Shown here: positions 1 through 8,375 of the stretch, one piece after another
How the letters are laid out: each line of letters starts with the position of its first letter
How positions within the stretch are numbered: position 1 is the first letter of the stretch
The notes under the pieces: generated by a model
What the model saw: only the letters and a program-made list of their open reading frames with translations
Database searches by the model: none
What the model was told of the DNA's origin: nothing
Program-made: the position numbers and the translations under genes
Assembly (NCBI RefSeq): GCF_002259485.1
Contig: NZ_NPGA01000019.1
Coordinates: forward strand, 248,001-312,000
Direction: 5' to 3'
Source: Rhodococcus sp. 14-1411-2a
Lineage (GTDB): Bacteria; Actinomycetota; Actinomycetes; Mycobacteriales; Mycobacteriaceae
DNA length: 64,000 nt

Positions 1-1
1 G

Positions 2-262
2 TCGTTGGTCACCGAGTTGGCCGTCGACCCGATGCGCGTGGCCGACGACGCCCTCACCCGCTACATCTCGGGCGTACTCGCACGGCTGCAGGAGGTGTGG
101 GTCGGCCAACAGGTGGCCGAACTGAAATCGAAACTGCAGCGCATGTCACCGGTGGAGAAGCCCGACGACTACAACGCGCTGTTCGGCGACCTCATCGCCC
201 TCGAGCAGTACCGCCGCAGTCTGCTCGAGCTCGCCGTCGGAAGTGTGGCCGAGGTCGGTTAG
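2..262 (+). CDS. dnaG: DNA primase DnaG, C-terminal end (partial)
   Basis: The last 86 or so codons of a gene that enters from the left edge; the reading frame is open to base 2. DnaG makes the RNA primers for DNA replication. The visible part is the C-terminal helicase-binding region: an acidic helix-rich stretch with LQEVWVGQQVAELKSKLQR, then a DDYNALFGDLIALEQYRRSL motif that I recognise from rhodococcal and mycobacterial DnaG tails. The catalytic zinc and TOPRIM domains lie outside the window. Its stop overlaps by four bases the tail of the next gene on the other strand. The neighbourhood (small YtxH-like gene, tRNA-Asn) is the same as around dnaG in M. tuberculosis, which supports the call. 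Confidence 0.88.
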   Translation, partial: SLVTELAVDPMRVADDALTRYISGVLARLQEVWVGQQVAELKSKLQRMSPVEKPDDYNALFGDLIALEQYRRSLLELAVGSVAEVG

Positions 263-504
263 CGCCGCAGCTGATCGCGGGGAACGAAGACCTGGGTCTC
301 GTCGTCGATCGGCTGCATCGGCTCGAGCCGCGGTTGCGTGTTCAGGGAATCGGACAGCTTCTGACGGCCGACCTCGATCGCCTTCTTGGTGGCGGGGCTC
401 GACGCAACGGCGTTCGCAGTCTTGCGAATCTGCTCGTACCGGCCCCGTCCTGCCTTGGCGCCGAGCACATAAGCAGCTCCAGCCGCCAGTACCAAACGAA
501 TCAT
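259..504 (-). CDS. Small YtxH-like protein, 81 aa
   Basis: Starts at an ATG with AAGGA about seven bases upstream. The N-terminus is a short hydrophobic stretch, MIRLVLAAGAAYVLGAKAG, followed by RGRYEQI and a charged helical tail ending in PRDQLRR. This is the YtxH-type arrangement common next to dnaG in mycolate actinobacteria: a single membrane-anchoring segment with a glycine-rich end and an amphipathic tail. The function is unknown. It is convergent with dnaG, the two stops overlapping by four bases, and lies just before tRNA-Asn. A longer upstream extension exists in the frame but would run through the tRNA gene, so I rejected it. Confidence 0.75.
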   Translation of the reverse strand: MIRLVLAAGAAYVLGAKAGRGRYEQIRKTANAVASSPATKKAIEVGRQKLSDSLNTQPRLEPMQPIDDETQVFVPRDQLRR

Positions 505-642
505 CAGTAGGTCCTTCCATAGAGCGTGCGGCTGTTCTTCCATCTTGCCCGACGAACCTCGAGCAGGGCGATTTGGTACTCGGCAGGGGGTGTGCGCTAT
601 TGTTTCCAACGGCTCGCACGAGAGTGTGACGCCGCGAGGTAA

Positions 643-715
643 TCCCCCATAGCTCAATTGGCAGAGCATTCGACTGTTAATCGAAGGGTTCCTGGTTCGA
701 GTCCAGGTGGGGGAG
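643..715 (+). tRNA. tRNA-Asn (GTT)
   Basis: Full cloverleaf. The acceptor stem TCCCCCA pairs with TGGGGGA, the anticodon loop is CTGTTAA (anticodon GTT), and the T-arm carries GGTTCGAGTCC. The discriminator base is G and CCA is not encoded. The position next to dnaG matches other Mycobacteriales. Confidence 0.97.
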
Positions 716-720
716 CGCAG

Positions 721-752
721 TCCCCGTTCGGTTCGCCTGGGCGGGGATTTTT
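721..752 (+). terminator. Rho-independent terminator after tRNA-Asn
   Basis: Stem TCCCCG / CGGGGA separated by about 15 bases and followed directly by a run of five T residues. It begins six bases after the tRNA end, so it most likely ends the tRNA transcript. Confidence 0.75.
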
Positions 753-950
753 GCTGTCCGGAGTGAGCCGCACGAGCCGTCCGGCACTGCCCGTGAACGT
801 ACCGAAACAAGTGGTACCGAGAGTTCTAGTCAGTTAACAGATCGTGACGGATATTTCTGTATATCGATTGAATGAATCCCTTCGACCGATGCCAGTTTTG
901 TCGGTCTCTCGCGACATACTGAACGAGCGATCCCGGTGGCTCAACAGTGC

Positions 951-976
951 TATAAAAAGCCGGGTCGGTCGGTTTT
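951..976 (+). promoter_or_regulatory. Possible afsA promoter with receptor-operator-like sequence
   Basis: TATAAA at 951-956 could be a -10 element, and GGTCGGTTTT at 967-976 resembles the recognition sequence described for ArpA-type gamma-butyrolactone receptors, GG(T/C)CGGT(A/T)(T/C)G(T/G). It sits between the putative transcription start and the synthase start codon, where a repressor would block transcription. No good -35 box is visible. This is a motif match only. Confidence 0.3.
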
Positions 977-986
977 AAGGGGCTTC

Positions 987-1901
987 ATGAGTTTGAGTTA
1001 CGCAGCAACAGTTCCACGGCACCTCGTGCATCGGAGGTCGCCGGGCGACGTTCTGTTGACCGATTACGAGACCGTCGAGGGCACCCATCGGGCGGCCGTT
1101 CAGTTCCCCACGTCGCATCGCATGTTCGCGCCGGTGCGCCGAACCCACGACTCGTTGATGGTGGCCGAGGCTCTGCGCCAAGCGATCAGCCTCTTCTGCC
1201 ACGTCAACCACGGGGTGCCACTCGATCACGTGGTGTTCATCGAGCACTCCCGCTTCGAGATCCTGGACCCGCTCTCGGTCGACGACATCGACGATTCGCT
1301 TGTCGCAGAGTCGATCACGACCGACGTGACGTTCGAGAACGAGTCGCTCGACAACATGAAGCTGTCCGCCCGACTCCTGAACGGCACCCACCTCGTCGCG
1401 TCGGGGACGGCGTCGGTGCGGACCATCGGACCCGAGGTGTATTCGCAGTTCCGCAAGTCGACCGTTGCCGACCCCCACTTCCGTTTCCTGCCTGCCGGAA
1501 CCGAGGTGGTCTCGGCGTCCTCCGTCGGACGTCTCGATCCCTCCGACGTAGTGCTGGCACGGCACACATCCGACGGCACCATCGTCGTCGCGCCGGATCC
1601 GCGAAACCTGGCGATGTTCGACCATTGGGTCGAGTATCTGCCGGGAGTGACGATGCTCGAAGCGGCCCGTCAGGCTCTGCGTCTGGCGACCGAAACACCG
1701 ACGTTGGATTTCACCTCCTGCGAGGTGAGATTCATGGGATTCGCCGAATGGACCAACCCGTGCACGGTGATCGTCGACACGGACTCCACCGACGGCGTCT
1801 TTCGCATTCAGTTCGAGCACGACGGCGAGGTGCTGTCTGCGATGTCCGTCACGGTGACGTCCGAACCGTGGTTGGCCCCTACCGATCGCTCCAGTCGATA
1901 A
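987..1901 (+). CDS. AfsA-type gamma-butyrolactone synthase, 304 aa
   Basis: Catalyses the first step of gamma-butyrolactone autoregulator synthesis, joining a beta-ketoacyl chain to dihydroxyacetone phosphate. The protein has the two hot-dog repeats of the family. The first starts near residue 14 (VHRRSPGDVLLTD) and runs through HRMFAPVRRTHDSLMVAEALRQ. The second, near residues 190-250, has SDVVLARH then DHWVEYLPGVTMLEAARQA. I chose the ATG with AAGGGG upstream; an in-frame extension of 17 codons is possible but has no ribosome site. It is convergent with a TetR-type receptor gene and the coding tails overlap by 23 bases. Synthase plus receptor is the classic autoregulator pair, and related genes are known from Rhodococcus. 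The product structure cannot be told from sequence. Confidence 0.82.
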   Translation: MSLSYAATVPRHLVHRRSPGDVLLTDYETVEGTHRAAVQFPTSHRMFAPVRRTHDSLMVAEALRQAISLFCHVNHGVPLDHVVFIEHSRFEILDPLSVDDIDDSLVAESITTDVTFENESLDNMKLSARLLNGTHLVASGTASVRTIGPEVYSQFRKSTVADPHFRFLPAGTEVVSASSVGRLDPSDVVLARHTSDGTIVVAPDPRNLAMFDHWVEYLPGVTMLEAARQALRLATETPTLDFTSCEVRFMGFAEWTNPCTVIVDTDSTDGVFRIQFEHDGEVLSAMSVTVTSEPWLAPTDRSSR

Positions 1902-2520
1902 GGGCGTCTTCGGCGACTGCCATCACGCGCGCGAGGCGTCGGCGCGGCACCACCGCGGGCAGCAACATCTGCCACATCTCGGTCAGCCGCTGCTGTAGAT
2001 CGGCGCGTCCGGTCAACATCTCCGACACCGTCTGTACGCCGGTGAACGAGGCGACGATGTATCGACCGAGCGTGTGCGCGTCGATACCGTCGACTATGTC
2101 GCCCTCGGCCTGAGCACGTGCGGCGAGATCACCCATCTTGCCGATCCAGTCCTCGAACGCGTGCGCATTGGGGCTGTCGGCGATGGCCGACTCCAGCGTC
2201 AACCGCATACCCCCGCGGGCGATGGATTCGGTCTGCAGTTGGCGTCCCAATTCCTTGCTCACCAGGATCAAGGCATCCAAGGCCTTGGGCGTCCGCTCCA
2301 TGATGAGGGCACTCGCGCTCGCCGCCATGGACAGTTGCGCGTCGATAACTGCCTGCGCCAAATCTTCCTTGGACGAGAAATGAAAGTACATCGCGCCTTT
2401 GCTGACACCGGCATGGGCGATGATGGTGCTCAAACTTGCTGTGCCGTAACCGAACTTCTCGAAACTGGCGGCGGCCCCTTGGAGTACGGCCTGCCTGGTG
2501 GACGCTGCACGCTCCTGCAT
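1879..2520 (-). CDS. TetR-family regulator, ScbR/ArpA-type receptor candidate, 213 aa
   Basis: N-terminal TetR helix-turn-helix: TRQAVLQGAAASFEKFGYG, then LSTIIAHAGVSKGAMYFHF and KEDLAQAVI. This agrees closely with gamma-butyrolactone receptors (ArpA, ScbR), which repress until the lactone binds. The C-terminal two thirds is helical and would form the ligand pocket; it ends in RRRLARVMAVAEDALIDWSDR. The start is the ATG at 2520. No Shine-Dalgarno sequence is evident, so the mRNA may be leaderless. It lies tail to tail with the afsA-like synthase and head to head (82-base gap) with a NUDIX gene, which it could also control. The receptor role is inferred from this pairing; it could be another TetR repressor. 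Confidence 0.75.
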   Translation of the reverse strand: MQERAASTRQAVLQGAAASFEKFGYGTASLSTIIAHAGVSKGAMYFHFSSKEDLAQAVIDAQLSMAASASALIMERTPKALDALILVSKELGRQLQTESIARGGMRLTLESAIADSPNAHAFEDWIGKMGDLAARAQAEGDIVDGIDAHTLGRYIVASFTGVQTVSEMLTGRADLQQRLTEMWQMLLPAVVPRRRLARVMAVAEDALIDWSDR

Positions 2521-2602
2521 CGGTAGACAATAACTGTTACCCGGGTTCGCGGCACGACGGCGCGAAGGACTTCTCCCTGCGAATCGATGGCAGGCTGAGG
2601 CG

Positions 2603-3070
2603 ATGGTCCACACCAGTGCAGGAATTCTGTTGTATCGCGTCGGTGTCGACGGTCCGCAAGTCCTGATCGCTCACCCCGGAGGACCGTTCTGGACGCGCAA
2701 GGACGACGGGGCCTGGTCCATCGTCAAGGGGCTGATCACCGATGGTGAAGACCCCTGGACGGCGGCCCGACGGGAATTCCGAGAGGAAGTCGGTGTCGAT
2801 GTGCCGGCCGGAGAACACATCGAACTCGGCACCGTCAGGCAACGCGGCGGGAAGATCGTCATCGCGTTCGGCGTCGAGGCCGATCTGGATGTCTCGAATG
2901 CGGTGAGCAACACATTCGAGATCGAGTGGCCGCCGAAATCCGGTCTCATGAAGTCGTTTCCCGAGGTCGATCGCGTCGAATGGTTTCCGCTGGCGCAGGC
3001 GAGGACGAAGCTGCTCGCCTCCCAGCACCCCTTTCTGGACGCGGTGGAGGCGGTTGTCGCAGCACCGTAG
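2603..3070 (+). CDS. NUDIX hydrolase, 155 aa
   Basis: NUDIX enzymes hydrolyse nucleoside diphosphates linked to another group. The diagnostic box is complete: a glycine, five residues, E, seven residues, then REFREEVGV (about residues 43-65), all metal-binding glutamates present. The remainder, with GGPFWTRKDDGAWSIVKG before the box and FPEVDRVEWFPLAQAR after it, looks like the small MutT/YfcD-like actinobacterial type. The substrate cannot be assigned. It is divergent from the TetR receptor with 82 bases between the starts, so the two may share an operator. A role in autoregulator metabolism is conceivable but unsupported. Confidence 0.85.
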   Translation: MVHTSAGILLYRVGVDGPQVLIAHPGGPFWTRKDDGAWSIVKGLITDGEDPWTAARREFREEVGVDVPAGEHIELGTVRQRGGKIVIAFGVEADLDVSNAVSNTFEIEWPPKSGLMKSFPEVDRVEWFPLAQARTKLLASQHPFLDAVEAVVAAP

Positions 3071-3144
3071 TTTCGGCGCGGGTTCCCGGGGTATCCACCG
3101 GCCGGAAATGGCGAGGGTCGCGGATGCAGGGTGGGAAACAGATC

Positions 3145-3294
3145 ATGACACCTACGGGTACGGCAGGCGTGACCGCTCACGCGGAGACTGCTCTCGTGGA
3201 GACAGTATGGGGCGGCCGGATAGTGGCATCGGGGTTCGTGGTTCTGGCCACAGGACTGTCGTGGGTCTTCGTCGCGTCGGCAATGATCGGATAG
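3145..3294 (+). CDS. Possible small single-pass membrane protein, 49 aa
   Basis: Short frame with a polar N-terminus (MTPTGTAGVTAHAETALVE) and one strong hydrophobic segment, IVASGFVVLATGLSWVFVAS, ending in AMIG and a stop. It lies 55 bases before the efflux pump gene on the same strand, so it could be its leader or a small partner. The ribosome site is poor and an ATG seven codons upstream is also possible. I do not recognise it. Confidence 0.35.
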   Translation: MTPTGTAGVTAHAETALVETVWGGRIVASGFVVLATGLSWVFVASAMIG

Positions 3295-3349
3295 TGACCG
3301 AGGATCGGTCGGCCGAAACTGCTCGGCGACAACGACGAAGGACAGCACT

Positions 3350-4816
3350 GTGACCGACAGCATTGCCTCAGCAACACCACCCTCGACGGAGGTGCCCGCA
3401 CGCGCCTGGAAAGCGCTCGTGGTTCTGCTGCTGGGGATGTTCATGGCGTTGCTGGACACCACCATCGTCAACGTGGCGTTGCCGACGATCAGCACCACCT
3501 TGGAAGCGTCGGAATCGGTTCTGTCGTGGATCATCTCGGGGTACGCACTTGCCTTCGGGTTGGCTCTCATCCCGGCGGGCAAGGTGGGCGACCGCATGGG
3601 TCACAAGTGGGTCTTCTTCACCGGTCTGGCACTGTTCACTCTCGCGAGCTTCGCGTGCGGGCTGGCTCAGGACGATCTGCAACTGGTCGTCGCGCGAGTC
3701 GTTCAGGGCTTGGCGGGCGGCATGTTCGTTCCCGCTGTCACCGCGTTCATCCAGCTGTTGTTCCCAGGGCCGGTGCGAGGCAAGGCATTCGCCATCATGG
3801 GTGCCGTCATCGGCGTGTCGACCGCGCTCGGTCCCATCGCCGGCGGCCTGATCATCCAGGCTTTCGGCGACGAGAACGGCTGGCGGCTCGTCTTCTGGGT
3901 CAACCTGCCGATCGGAATCGTCGGTCTCGTCGCTGCTGCGGTGCTACTTCCGGGCAAGACCGATACCGAACCGGCTGCGCGCCCCGGAATCGACTGGCTC
4001 GGACTGGTGCTCATCTCCGCAGGTCTCATCGCGCTGCTCGTTCCGCTGATCGAGGGCCAGGAACTGGGCTGGCCCCTGTGGACCTACCTGACGATCGCAG
4101 CGGGACTCGGTCTGATCGCGTTGTTCGGCTGGTGGGAAGTGATTCGGACGGGCCGCGGACAGAATCCGTTGGTACCACCTCGATTGTTCACCCGTCCGGC
4201 GTTCACCGGAGGCGTGATCCTCGCGCTCGTCTACTTCGCTGCCTTCACGAGCATCTTCTTCACCATCTCGCTGCTGTGGCAGACCGGACTCGGCAACACG
4301 GCACTGGCATCGGGCCTGGTGTCCATACCCTTCGCGATCGGCAGCATCATCGCCGCCTCGCAGAGCAACAGGCTGACGATCAAACTCGGGCGTACCGTTC
4401 TGATACTCGGCGCGTCCCTCGTCTCGATCGGGCTCATCTGGTTGTGGATCATTCTCGCGACCAGCTCCGCCGACACGATCTCGCACTGGACGCTGACGGT
4501 GCCACTGTTCATCGCGGGTCTCGGCAACGGTGCGTTCATCGCACCCAACGCGCAGTTCATCGTCGCGACCGTCGATCGCGACGATGCGGGAGCCGCGAGC
4601 GGCGTCATTTCCACGATGCAGCGCGTCGGCTCGGCGATCGGCATCGCAGTGATCGGCAGCGTGCTGTTCGGGTCGCTCGAGATCACTGGGCCGGACACCG
4701 TCGGGTCGGGCTTTCTACACGGAGCAGCCATGGCAATGGCTGTCAGCGCGGCGTTCAGTGTGATTGCGCTGGCGTTGGTCTTCGCGCTTCCCAAGAAGGT
4801 GCAGGGCGCACACTGA
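3350..4816 (+). CDS. DHA2-family (EmrB/QacA) MFS drug efflux transporter, 488 aa
   Basis: Proton-driven multidrug exporter of the inner membrane with about 14 membrane segments. The first helix carries the family motif LLDTTIVNVALPTI, followed by motif A GKVGDRMGHK after helix 2 and a VVQGLAGGMFVPA motif near helix 4. The tail ends FALPKKVQGAH. The start is GTG with GAAGGA seven bases upstream. The length is normal for the 14-TM class. No dedicated regulator is adjacent; upstream is only the small membrane ORF. Substrate is unknown. Confidence 0.9.
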   Translation: MTDSIASATPPSTEVPARAWKALVVLLLGMFMALLDTTIVNVALPTISTTLEASESVLSWIISGYALAFGLALIPAGKVGDRMGHKWVFFTGLALFTLASFACGLAQDDLQLVVARVVQGLAGGMFVPAVTAFIQLLFPGPVRGKAFAIMGAVIGVSTALGPIAGGLIIQAFGDENGWRLVFWVNLPIGIVGLVAAAVLLPGKTDTEPAARPGIDWLGLVLISAGLIALLVPLIEGQELGWPLWTYLTIAAGLGLIALFGWWEVIRTGRGQNPLVPPRLFTRPAFTGGVILALVYFAAFTSIFFTISLLWQTGLGNTALASGLVSIPFAIGSIIAASQSNRLTIKLGRTVLILGASLVSIGLIWLWIILATSSADTISHWTLTVPLFIAGLGNGAFIAPNAQFIVATVDRDDAGAASGVISTMQRVGSAIGIAVIGSVLFGSLEITGPDTVGSGFLHGAAMAMAVSAAFSVIALALVFALPKKVQGAH

Positions 4817-4826
4817 GCGCTGCCGA

Positions 4827-5549
4827 TCAGCCCTTCAGACCTTTGCTGTGTCGCGCGACCACGGTGGACGCGAGATCGGCGATCTTGACGTTCAGATCCT
4901 GGGAAGACTTGCGCAACAACGCGAACGCCTCGTCGCCGTTCACGTCGTGCAGGGCCATGATCAATCCGATCGCCTTGCCGATCTCACGGTTGCTCTCGAG
5001 GCCGGCGCGCAGCGTCGACGCTTCTTCGCCGTTCATGACGGCGGCGACGGTGATCGAGGTGAAGGCCGTCAGGATGACTGCTTTGTCCACACTGTCCGAG
5101 CCGAAGACGCCGGGACGATCGGTGAACAGGTTGAGAGCCCCCACCTTCTGATCGTCGACCTTGAGCCGAAATCCCATCGCGCCTCGTACCGGCGTCCGGT
5201 TCAACACACCGCGAGCCATCGCCGGCCACTGGGTGGGAGTGCGGAAGTCGGCTTCGAGCTGGGCTGCCTCGCTGGTGATCGCGTCCAGGCACGGTCCTTC
5301 GCCGGTAGCGCGCTCGATATCGTCGACGACACGCGCGATGTCGTCCGAGGCTGCGACCGTGACAGCCTTCCCGTGGCGCATCAACATCAAGCTGGCGTGG
5401 TCACAATGCGGAACCAACAGCGTGGCCGCATTGCACAGTGCGGTGTAGACCTCTTCGGCGGTTGTACCTCGGTACACGATGTCGGCCAGGGCCGCGAACA
5501 CAGTAGCCGGGTCGGTGGACGGGGCGTCGAACTGTCGGTCGTCGTTCAT
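4827..5549 (-). CDS. GAF-ANTAR domain regulator, 240 aa
   Basis: The N-terminal GAF domain (about residues 25-170) has VYTALCNAATLLVPHCDHASLML and GEGPCLDAI. The C-terminal ANTAR domain (about 180-235) reads NREIGKAIGLIMALHDVNGDEAFALL followed by a second helix. ANTAR proteins bind paired hairpins in nascent RNA and stop transcription termination; the GAF part senses a small molecule or redox state. Such cytosolic proteins are numerous in rhodococci. It is divergent from a universal stress protein gene (116 bases between starts), so a common stress signal is plausible. The target RNA is not visible here. Confidence 0.85.
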   Translation of the reverse strand: MNDDRQFDAPSTDPATVFAALADIVYRGTTAEEVYTALCNAATLLVPHCDHASLMLMRHGKAVTVAASDDIARVVDDIERATGEGPCLDAITSEAAQLEADFRTPTQWPAMARGVLNRTPVRGAMGFRLKVDDQKVGALNLFTDRPGVFGSDSVDKAVILTAFTSITVAAVMNGEEASTLRAGLESNREIGKAIGLIMALHDVNGDEAFALLRKSSQDLNVKIADLASTVVARHSKGLKG

Positions 5550-5665
5550 TGCTTCTCCCGTCGCGTATGGAACCGTCTCCCCGATAACCGGGCGTAGGCG
5601 CTACTTACCGTACCGCCAGGCGGCTGGGGGTACGAACAGTCGGGTCTCGGCAGTAGCCTCAGGTC

Positions 5666-6133
5666 GTGAGCGATGCGCAGGAGTCCACCGGGTTCGAGTA
5701 CGGCCACGACGGACCGAAATCGATCGTGGTGGGCGTCGACGGGTCCGATTCGTCCTGGCGCGCCGCGGCCTATGCGGCAGGGCTCGCCCGTAGGCAGCGG
5801 TCGCTGCTGGTATTGGTGTACGTGCAACCCATTGCGACGGCCTCGTGGGGCCAGGCAGGCATCTCACTCGTCGAAACCGGTCAACAGATAGCCGACGAAC
5901 TGCTCGACTACATCAGAACGTCGGCCGCCCGGTTCGGGGATCGGGAGCACGTGCGGTGGGAGTTCCGAACCGCACAGGGTGACCCGTACAACGGGCTGAT
6001 CGCCGTGGCAGAGCAATTGCGTACCGACGCCGTCGTGGTGGGGGCGTCCGAGACTGCCGGACATCGAATCGCCGGCTCGGTGGCGGTGCGATTGGTCAAA
6101 GCGGGACGGTGGCCGGTGACCGTCGTGCCCTGA
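5666..6133 (+). CDS. Universal stress protein (UspA family), 155 aa
   Basis: Single Usp domain. The first strand reads SIVVGVDGSDSSWRAAAYAA, and the ATP-binding signature near the C-terminus is GASETAGHRIAGSVAVRLV, ending in WPVTVVP. The glycines of the ATP loop are present, so nucleotide binding is likely. The start is GTG; no ATG fits. It is the divergent partner of the GAF-ANTAR gene. These proteins support survival under hypoxia or stationary phase in related bacteria; the role here is inferred. Confidence 0.85.
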   Translation: MSDAQESTGFEYGHDGPKSIVVGVDGSDSSWRAAAYAAGLARRQRSLLVLVYVQPIATASWGQAGISLVETGQQIADELLDYIRTSAARFGDREHVRWEFRTAQGDPYNGLIAVAEQLRTDAVVVGASETAGHRIAGSVAVRLVKAGRWPVTVVP

Positions 6134-6237
6134 ACGGAGCGAAATCGAGCCGATCTGCCGTCTGCCCTGTAAAAATAGGCAGTCACCTCGTCGGATGCGA
6201 GGCGCACGTGGTGCCGTTTTCGGATCCGAGGAGTTCC

Positions 6238-8028
6238 ATGACCGGGCTGTCGCGTAGACAATTCGTGGCGAGAGTGGGGACACTCGCGGCGGTGTGGGGT
6301 ATCGCACCCCACGTGCTGGGTCAGGCTCTTGCGGCGAACGCCCAGCCCGTGAACGTGGGCGCAACCGGAACACTCGCGCAGACGATCCTGCGATCCTCGA
6401 CAGGGCCGGGGAAGTACCGCGTGCTCGATGCCGGTCCGGGGGAGCCGTACGTTGCACGCCTCGACGTTCTCGGACGAGCGCCGAACCCGTCGAGGGCGCA
6501 GTCGCGACGGTCGCTGCTCTACCTCGGGCACCTCTCGGACATGCACGTCATCGACGCCCAATCTCCCGGCCGCATCGAGCCCATGATCGTCTCCGACCAC
6601 GCCGCATGGGGTTCGGCGTTCCATCCGCAGGACCCGCTGACCGTGCACGTCACCGCGGCGATGGTGAAAGCGTTCGCGGACGCGCGGATCAGCCCGGTCA
6701 CCGGCGCACCGATGGGGGCTGCCGTGGTCACCGGGGACAGTGCCGACATGCATTCGCACCTCGAATTGCGCTGGTACATCGACGTTCTCGACGGCGTACC
6801 GGTTCGGCCGACGAGTGGGGCCGCGGACATCTTCGAGGGTGTTCAGGCCTGGCCGGAGGCGCAGTGGGCCTACCGACCCGGTGATCCTTCGGGAGGGTCG
6901 TTCGGCGATTACGGATTCCCGACGCTTCCCGACCTTCTCACCCAAGCGATGTCGGGAACCGTCGAATCGGTGGGTCTGCCCGTGCCGTGGTACTCGGTCT
7001 ACGGCAACCACGACACTTTGTTGCTCGGCACCTTCGACCTGTCCTCGCAGCTGCACGCGCTCGCCATCGGGGGCCGCAAGGCGTACACCCTCGAGGCGAC
7101 GGCCACCTCCGCCCTGGCCGGCTACGCGTCGACGGCCAGTCCGCTGCAGAGAATGGTCGATGCGCTGGGCGTCGGATCCGGTGCGCGACCGGGGTTTCGC
7201 GCAGTGTCGGCCGACCCGGCACGGTACCTGTTCGAGCAACGCGAGTTCATGCAGGAGCACTTCGAGACCACCCCGACACCGGGACCGATCGGACACGGCT
7301 TCACCCAGCACAATCTCGACTCCGGTGAGACGTGGTGGGCGGCAGACCCCACCCCGAACATCCGAACGTTCGGACTCGACACCTGCAACGCCGTCGCCGG
7401 CCCCGACGGTGCGGTGCCCGAGAACCAATTCGACTGGCTCACCGAGCAATTGGAGAAAGCGCAGGCCGAGCGCAAGCTCGTGCTGATCTACAGCCATCAC
7501 AACAGTCTCACGCTGGAGAACCGAGCGCAGCGTCCGGGAGAATCGGGGAAGCTCTACGGCGCAGACGAATTCATCGATCTGCTGTTGAAGTATCCCGTCG
7601 TGATCGGCTGGCTCAACGGCCACACCCATCAGAACCAGATTTTGGCGCATTCGAGCGGCGGACGCGGATTCTGGGAGATCACCACCGCGTCGTGCATCGA
7701 TTTCCCGCAGCAGCAGCAGGTGGTCGAGATCGTCGACAACCGCGACGGAACTCTGTCGCTGTTCACCACGGTGCTCGATCACGCGTCGCCGATCACACCC
7801 GGAAACAGCGGAAGCTACCTGGATCTGGCGTCGCGCAGCCGCGAATTGGCGGCCAACGACTGGGCCGAGAATCCGCTGATGCGTCGAGGGTCGCGCCTGG
7901 ATCGCAACACCGAATTGCTGTTGCCTGCACCGTTCGATCTGAGTGCCATCACCGACGCCGCGCTCGAGCAGCAACATCTGGACGAGCACGCGAGACTGAT
8001 CGCCTACGAGACGAGGCAGGGTCGATGA
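6238..8028 (+). CDS. Tat-exported metallophosphoesterase, 596 aa
   Basis: Calcineurin-like phosphoesterase of the large actinobacterial secreted type (TIGR03767-like). A twin-arginine signal, SRRQF at residues 5-9 followed by a hydrophobic stretch, directs export of the folded enzyme. Metal-binding motifs appear in order: HLSDMH near residue 98, GDSADMH, YGNHDT, YSHHN and NGHTHQN. The start ATG is preceded by GAGGAG. The stop overlaps the next start (ATGA), and that gene in turn overlaps a third, so enzyme, lipoprotein and membrane protein are probably made together. Substrate is unknown; phosphate scavenging or cell-envelope phosphodiesters are possibilities. Confidence 0.85.
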   Translation: MTGLSRRQFVARVGTLAAVWGIAPHVLGQALAANAQPVNVGATGTLAQTILRSSTGPGKYRVLDAGPGEPYVARLDVLGRAPNPSRAQSRRSLLYLGHLSDMHVIDAQSPGRIEPMIVSDHAAWGSAFHPQDPLTVHVTAAMVKAFADARISPVTGAPMGAAVVTGDSADMHSHLELRWYIDVLDGVPVRPTSGAADIFEGVQAWPEAQWAYRPGDPSGGSFGDYGFPTLPDLLTQAMSGTVESVGLPVPWYSVYGNHDTLLLGTFDLSSQLHALAIGGRKAYTLEATATSALAGYASTASPLQRMVDALGVGSGARPGFRAVSADPARYLFEQREFMQEHFETTPTPGPIGHGFTQHNLDSGETWWAADPTPNIRTFGLDTCNAVAGPDGAVPENQFDWLTEQLEKAQAERKLVLIYSHHNSLTLENRAQRPGESGKLYGADEFIDLLLKYPVVIGWLNGHTHQNQILAHSSGGRGFWEITTASCIDFPQQQQVVEIVDNRDGTLSLFTTVLDHASPITPGNSGSYLDLASRSRELAANDWAENPLMRRGSRLDRNTELLLPAPFDLSAITDAALEQQHLDEHARLIAYETRQGR

Positions 8029-8375
8029 ACGGAGTGTGCAGGAAGATTCTCCTGGTCGCCGCCGTGGTGGCGTGCGCGGGATGTTCGCAGACCGCTGCGC
8101 TCGCGCCGGTCGGCGGTGCCGAACTCGGGGACCTCCGCTACGCAGTGAACGACGTTCTGTTCGAGAAGGGAATCGAGATACTGGTTGCGCCGGTCTGCTC
8201 CGGTACCGGAGCAGACATCGAATGTGTCGGGGAGACAACCGACAACGAGGCGATCACCGGCTCGGCCACGTCGGACGACGCGAGCACCGTCGAGGTGAAG
8301 GTCGGCACGGAGGTTCTCTACTCGGGGTCTGTGCAGGACGTGCTCGACCGCAATTCGACGGTCGGTGCGCCGTGA
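8025..8375 (+). CDS. Small secreted lipoprotein, 116 aa
   Basis: The N-terminus has a positive start (MNGVCRKIL), a hydrophobic core and a lipobox-like VACAGC followed by SQ, so the mature protein would begin at that cysteine, anchored outside the membrane. The mature part is acidic with two further cysteines (VCSGTGADIEC), which may form a disulfide. It resembles small actinobacterial lipoproteins of unknown function. Start and stop both overlap neighbours (ATGA and GTGA), so it is translationally coupled between the exported phosphoesterase and a membrane protein. This coupling suggests a shared envelope role. Confidence 0.7.
   Translation: MNGVCRKILLVAAVVACAGCSQTAALAPVGGAELGDLRYAVNDVLFEKGIEILVAPVCSGTGADIECVGETTDNEAITGSATSDDASTVEVKVGTEVLYSGSVQDVLDRNSTVGAP

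Noticed and set aside
5908-8238. 776-codon open frame antisense to the metallophosphoesterase
   Set aside because: Arginine-rich, low-complexity composition typical of a shadow frame in high-GC DNA; the opposite strand has a clear enzyme with Tat signal and metal motifs.
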